DNA from: CAYMZZ01 sp047600605
GTDB taxonomy: Bacteria; Bacteroidota; Bacteroidia; Chitinophagales; Chitinophagaceae
Length of the DNA stretch: 64,000 nt
Direction of reading: 5' to 3'
Assembly (NCBI GenBank): GCA_047600605.1
Contig: JASGKK010000001.1
Span: 1,860,001 to 1,924,000 of the forward strand
Below, in pieces: positions 62,080 through 64,000 of the stretch; position 1 is the stretch's first letter, and each line of letters starts with the position of its first letter. The notes beneath the pieces were generated by a model. The model saw only the letters and a list, made by a program, of their open reading frames with translations. It had not been told where the DNA came from and did no database searches. Made by a program: the position numbers and the translations under genes.

Positions 62080-63150
62080 TTAATGATCAGATGCCAGTGG
62101 TATAAGAACCTTTGCTTCCACCAGGGTGGGAGCAACTTGCTTTATCTCAAATTTAGCTTTATTTCCGTAGAGCAGACTCAGCCGGTTGGTAGTACTGCTG
62201 AGTCCAAATCCACCACCACTGGCATAGCCATTCAGGTAGCCCGTATTCTGTACAGAAAGTTCGTGAAAATGATCTTTAATAACAGATTTAATCCGTACCA
62301 CACCGCCATGTATCTGTTTACTGATGCCATGTTTGATCGCGTTTTCGACCAGTGTCTGCAACATCATGGGAGGCACCGGCAGAGGCAATGTATCGCTGTC
62401 GATATCGTATTCGATCTGCAGGCGGTCCTCAAAACGCATGTTTTCCAGGGCCAGGTAATCTCGTACTATGGCCAGCTCCCGCTCCATCACAGCCGATTCA
62501 GATTTATCAGCCTGCATACTGCTCCGCAATATGGTACTTAACTCTGTAATGGCCTTGCGGGCTCTTTCCGGGTTTTCATCTACCAGTGCCCGGATGCTGT
62601 TGAGCGAGTTAAAAATAAAATGGGGGTTGATATGCGCCTTAATGGTTTTCAGTTCCAGCTCCTTTACCAGCGATTCCAGTTTCAATGTATCGAGCTGTTG
62701 TTTCCGGCTTTTGGTGATGTAGTGATAAACGAAGTAGATAAGATTCCAGATAAAGAAATAGATAAAAAAGTAGAATGCTGAATTAAGGATCAGCAATACT
62801 TTATTATCCATGTATTCCTTCTCATTTTTATTCAGCATACCATAACTGGCCAGCAGGGTCAGATCAAGATAGGCGCCCAGTAATGAAAAAGCCAGTGTCA
62901 CCAATATAAAAGCGACGAGCTGACGCTCCAGTTTTTGTTGTAAAATATTGAGCTGCAATATCAGTATCCGCATTACATGGGTCAGCACCACCCCGAGAGC
63001 CACAAACAAACCCAGGCGGCCAAACACCAGGTAACGGTCGGTGGGGGTCGATAATTTGTCGAAGGAATATGCAAACAGGATATTGAACAGGGCAAATGAC
63101 CCCCAACCAATAAACTGAAATAACCAATATCGAGCGTTGCCTAATATCAT
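62080..63150 (-). CDS. LytS-type sensor histidine kinase
   Basis: 356 aa from ATG 63150. Four membrane helices make up the first ~160 residues (YWLFQFIGWGSFALFNI, LFVALGVVLTHV, AFILVTLAFSLLGAYL, SAFYFFIYFFIWNLIYFVY). A coiled linker leads to the PF06580-type kinase core with the His in KAHINPHFIFNSLNSI. The ATPase domain carries LQTLVENAIKHGI and a glycine-rich SGGFGLSSTTNRL. There is no periplasmic sensor domain, so the signal is probably in or at the membrane. It is transcribed with the LytTR regulator and divergently from dxs. Confidence 0.92.
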   Translation of the reverse strand: MILGNARYWLFQFIGWGSFALFNILFAYSFDKLSTPTDRYLVFGRLGLFVALGVVLTHVMRILILQLNILQQKLERQLVAFILVTLAFSLLGAYLDLTLLASYGMLNKNEKEYMDNKVLLILNSAFYFFIYFFIWNLIYFVYHYITKSRKQQLDTLKLESLVKELELKTIKAHINPHFIFNSLNSIRALVDENPERARKAITELSTILRSSMQADKSESAVMERELAIVRDYLALENMRFEDRLQIEYDIDSDTLPLPVPPMMLQTLVENAIKHGISKQIHGGVVRIKSVIKDHFHELSVQNTGYLNGYASGGGFGLSSTTNRLSLLYGNKAKFEIKQVAPTLVEAKVLIPLASDH

Positions 63151-63344
63151 AAGTATCAAAGCTAATGATTCCTGTGAGCCAGTACCCCCGTAAATATACC
63201 AGTGGCAGATAAGTTTTACAAATGGGCTCTGTATCAGCTGTCTTTTCTGTCCGGAATCCAACATCCCGCCTGGTTTTCCGTTAAAATCCAGTATGATACA
63301 GGCTCACCGGAAAGTACTAATTTTACACCGTTAAACTGTACATA

Positions 63345-64000
63345 ATGGAAATCACCCCCGGACCGCTTCTTCAGACTATCAACTCGCCCGACGATTTGAA
63401 GAAACTGCCAAGAGAGAAGCTCCACCAGATTTGCGATGAACTGCGCCAGTATATCATTGATGTGGTAAGTGTGCATGGCGGACATTTTGCTGCCAGCCTG
63501 GGTGTTGTTGAGCTCACTACAGCCCTCCATTATGTGTACAACACGCCATATGATCAGCTTGTATGGGACGTGGGTCACCAGGCCTACGGCCACAAGATTC
63601 TGACCGGACGCCGCGATGAGTTTCCCAGCAACCGTAAATACAATGGCATCAGTGGTTTCCCCAAACGTGCTGAAAGCGAATACGATACATTTGGTGTAGG
63701 CCATTCTTCCACTTCCATTTCTGCCGCTTTGGGCATGGCAATGGCCGCAAAATATAAAGGCGAAACCGACCGCAAATGTGTAGCCGTGATTGGCGATGGC
63801 GCCATGACCGCCGGCCTGGCCTTCGAAGGCATGAACCATGCAGGCGTGGCCGACACGGATATGCTGATCATCCTCAACGACAACTGTATGGGCATTGACC
63901 CCAATGTGGGCGCCCTCAAGGAATACCTGACAGATATCACCACATCACCTACTTACAATAAAGTAAAAGACGACGTATGGAACCTGCTGGGTAAGCTCCC
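63345..64000 (+). CDS. dxs: 1-deoxy-D-xylulose-5-phosphate synthase (5' part, cut by window end)
   Basis: The first 218 codons of a protein that is normally about 640 aa; the frame is open to the window edge. Visible motifs are GGHFAASLGVVELTTALHYV, WDVGHQAYGHKILTGR, GFPKRAESEYDTFGVGHSSTSISAALG, and the thiamine-diphosphate motif GDGAMTAGLAFEG with its Asn in ILNDN. Dxs condenses pyruvate and glyceraldehyde 3-phosphate in the first step of the MEP isoprenoid pathway. It is divergent from the histidine kinase. Confidence 0.95.
   Translation, partial: MEITPGPLLQTINSPDDLKKLPREKLHQICDELRQYIIDVVSVHGGHFAASLGVVELTTALHYVYNTPYDQLVWDVGHQAYGHKILTGRRDEFPSNRKYNGISGFPKRAESEYDTFGVGHSSTSISAALGMAMAAKYKGETDRKCVAVIGDGAMTAGLAFEGMNHAGVADTDMLIILNDNCMGIDPNVGALKEYLTDITTSPTYNKVKDDVWNLLGKL

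Overview
The window reads as chromosome of a Bacteroidota bacterium, most likely of the Chitinophagaceae (Chitinophaga/Niastella type). This rests on two SusC/SusD-based polysaccharide utilisation loci (PULs), a hybrid two-component system (HTCS) regulator, type IX secretion (T9SS) cargo with a PorP/SprF partner, lipoproteins with a CKK(D/E)-like start, TAnnTTTG-type promoters, a bacterial geranylgeranylglyceryl-phosphate synthase homologue and a B12-dependent ribonucleotide reductase. I see no tRNA, rRNA, CRISPR array, insertion sequence or prophage. The family assignment is inference.

Layout. 1-8.9 kb: YitT-family membrane protein, DinB-like protein, small lipoprotein, a giant PKD-repeat T9SS type B protein with a PorP/SprF gene, a peroxiredoxin, and a mini-protein that is almost only a T9SS type A sorting domain. 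8.9-15.4 kb: rRNA methyltransferase, then a proteostasis block (grpE, dnaJ, two clpP paralogues, clpX) and a 47-codon ORF. 15.5-18.9 kb: a 41-aa lipoprotein, aldo/keto reductase, P1-family peptidase and class IV aminotransferase. 18.9-34.1 kb (minus strand): a xyloglucan-type PUL in the order susC, susD, glycan-binding protein, GH51-like lipoprotein, GH31, GH2, GH9. 34.5-38.6 kb: HTCS regulator. 38.7-51.4 kb (minus strand): a beta-mannan PUL in the order susC, susD, glycan-binding protein, GH26, Na+ symporter, GH130, AGE epimerase, dicarboxylate symporter. 51.7-54.3 kb (plus strand): a divergent AraC regulator with two SGNH esterases. 54.5-64 kb: NrdJ, a DUF2490 protein, GGGP synthase, M28 peptidase, a LytTR/LytS-type two-component pair and the 5' part of dxs.

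How the genes work together. The mannan locus encodes the mannobiose route described in Bacteroides fragilis: GH26 releases mannobiose, a Na+ symporter imports it, the epimerase makes mannosyl-glucose, and GH130 phosphorolyses this to mannose-1-phosphate and glucose. The divergent esterases would remove acetyl groups. The xyloglucan-type locus pairs a surface enzyme with alpha-xylosidase, beta-galactosidase and GH9 glucanase. Both loci target plant hemicellulose and lie back to back on one strand, with the HTCS between them.

The most unusual things I see are not genes. (i) A 16-bp motif occurs three times in the 225-bp AraC/susC intergenic region, a good operator candidate. (ii) Both PULs carry a strong RNA hairpin at the same place, between the glycan-binding-protein gene and the first enzyme gene. 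(iii) A modular family of short intergenic repeats is scattered over at least five gaps, including an exact 23-bp match between two gaps 5 kb apart. I did not find a clearly new defence or mobile system.
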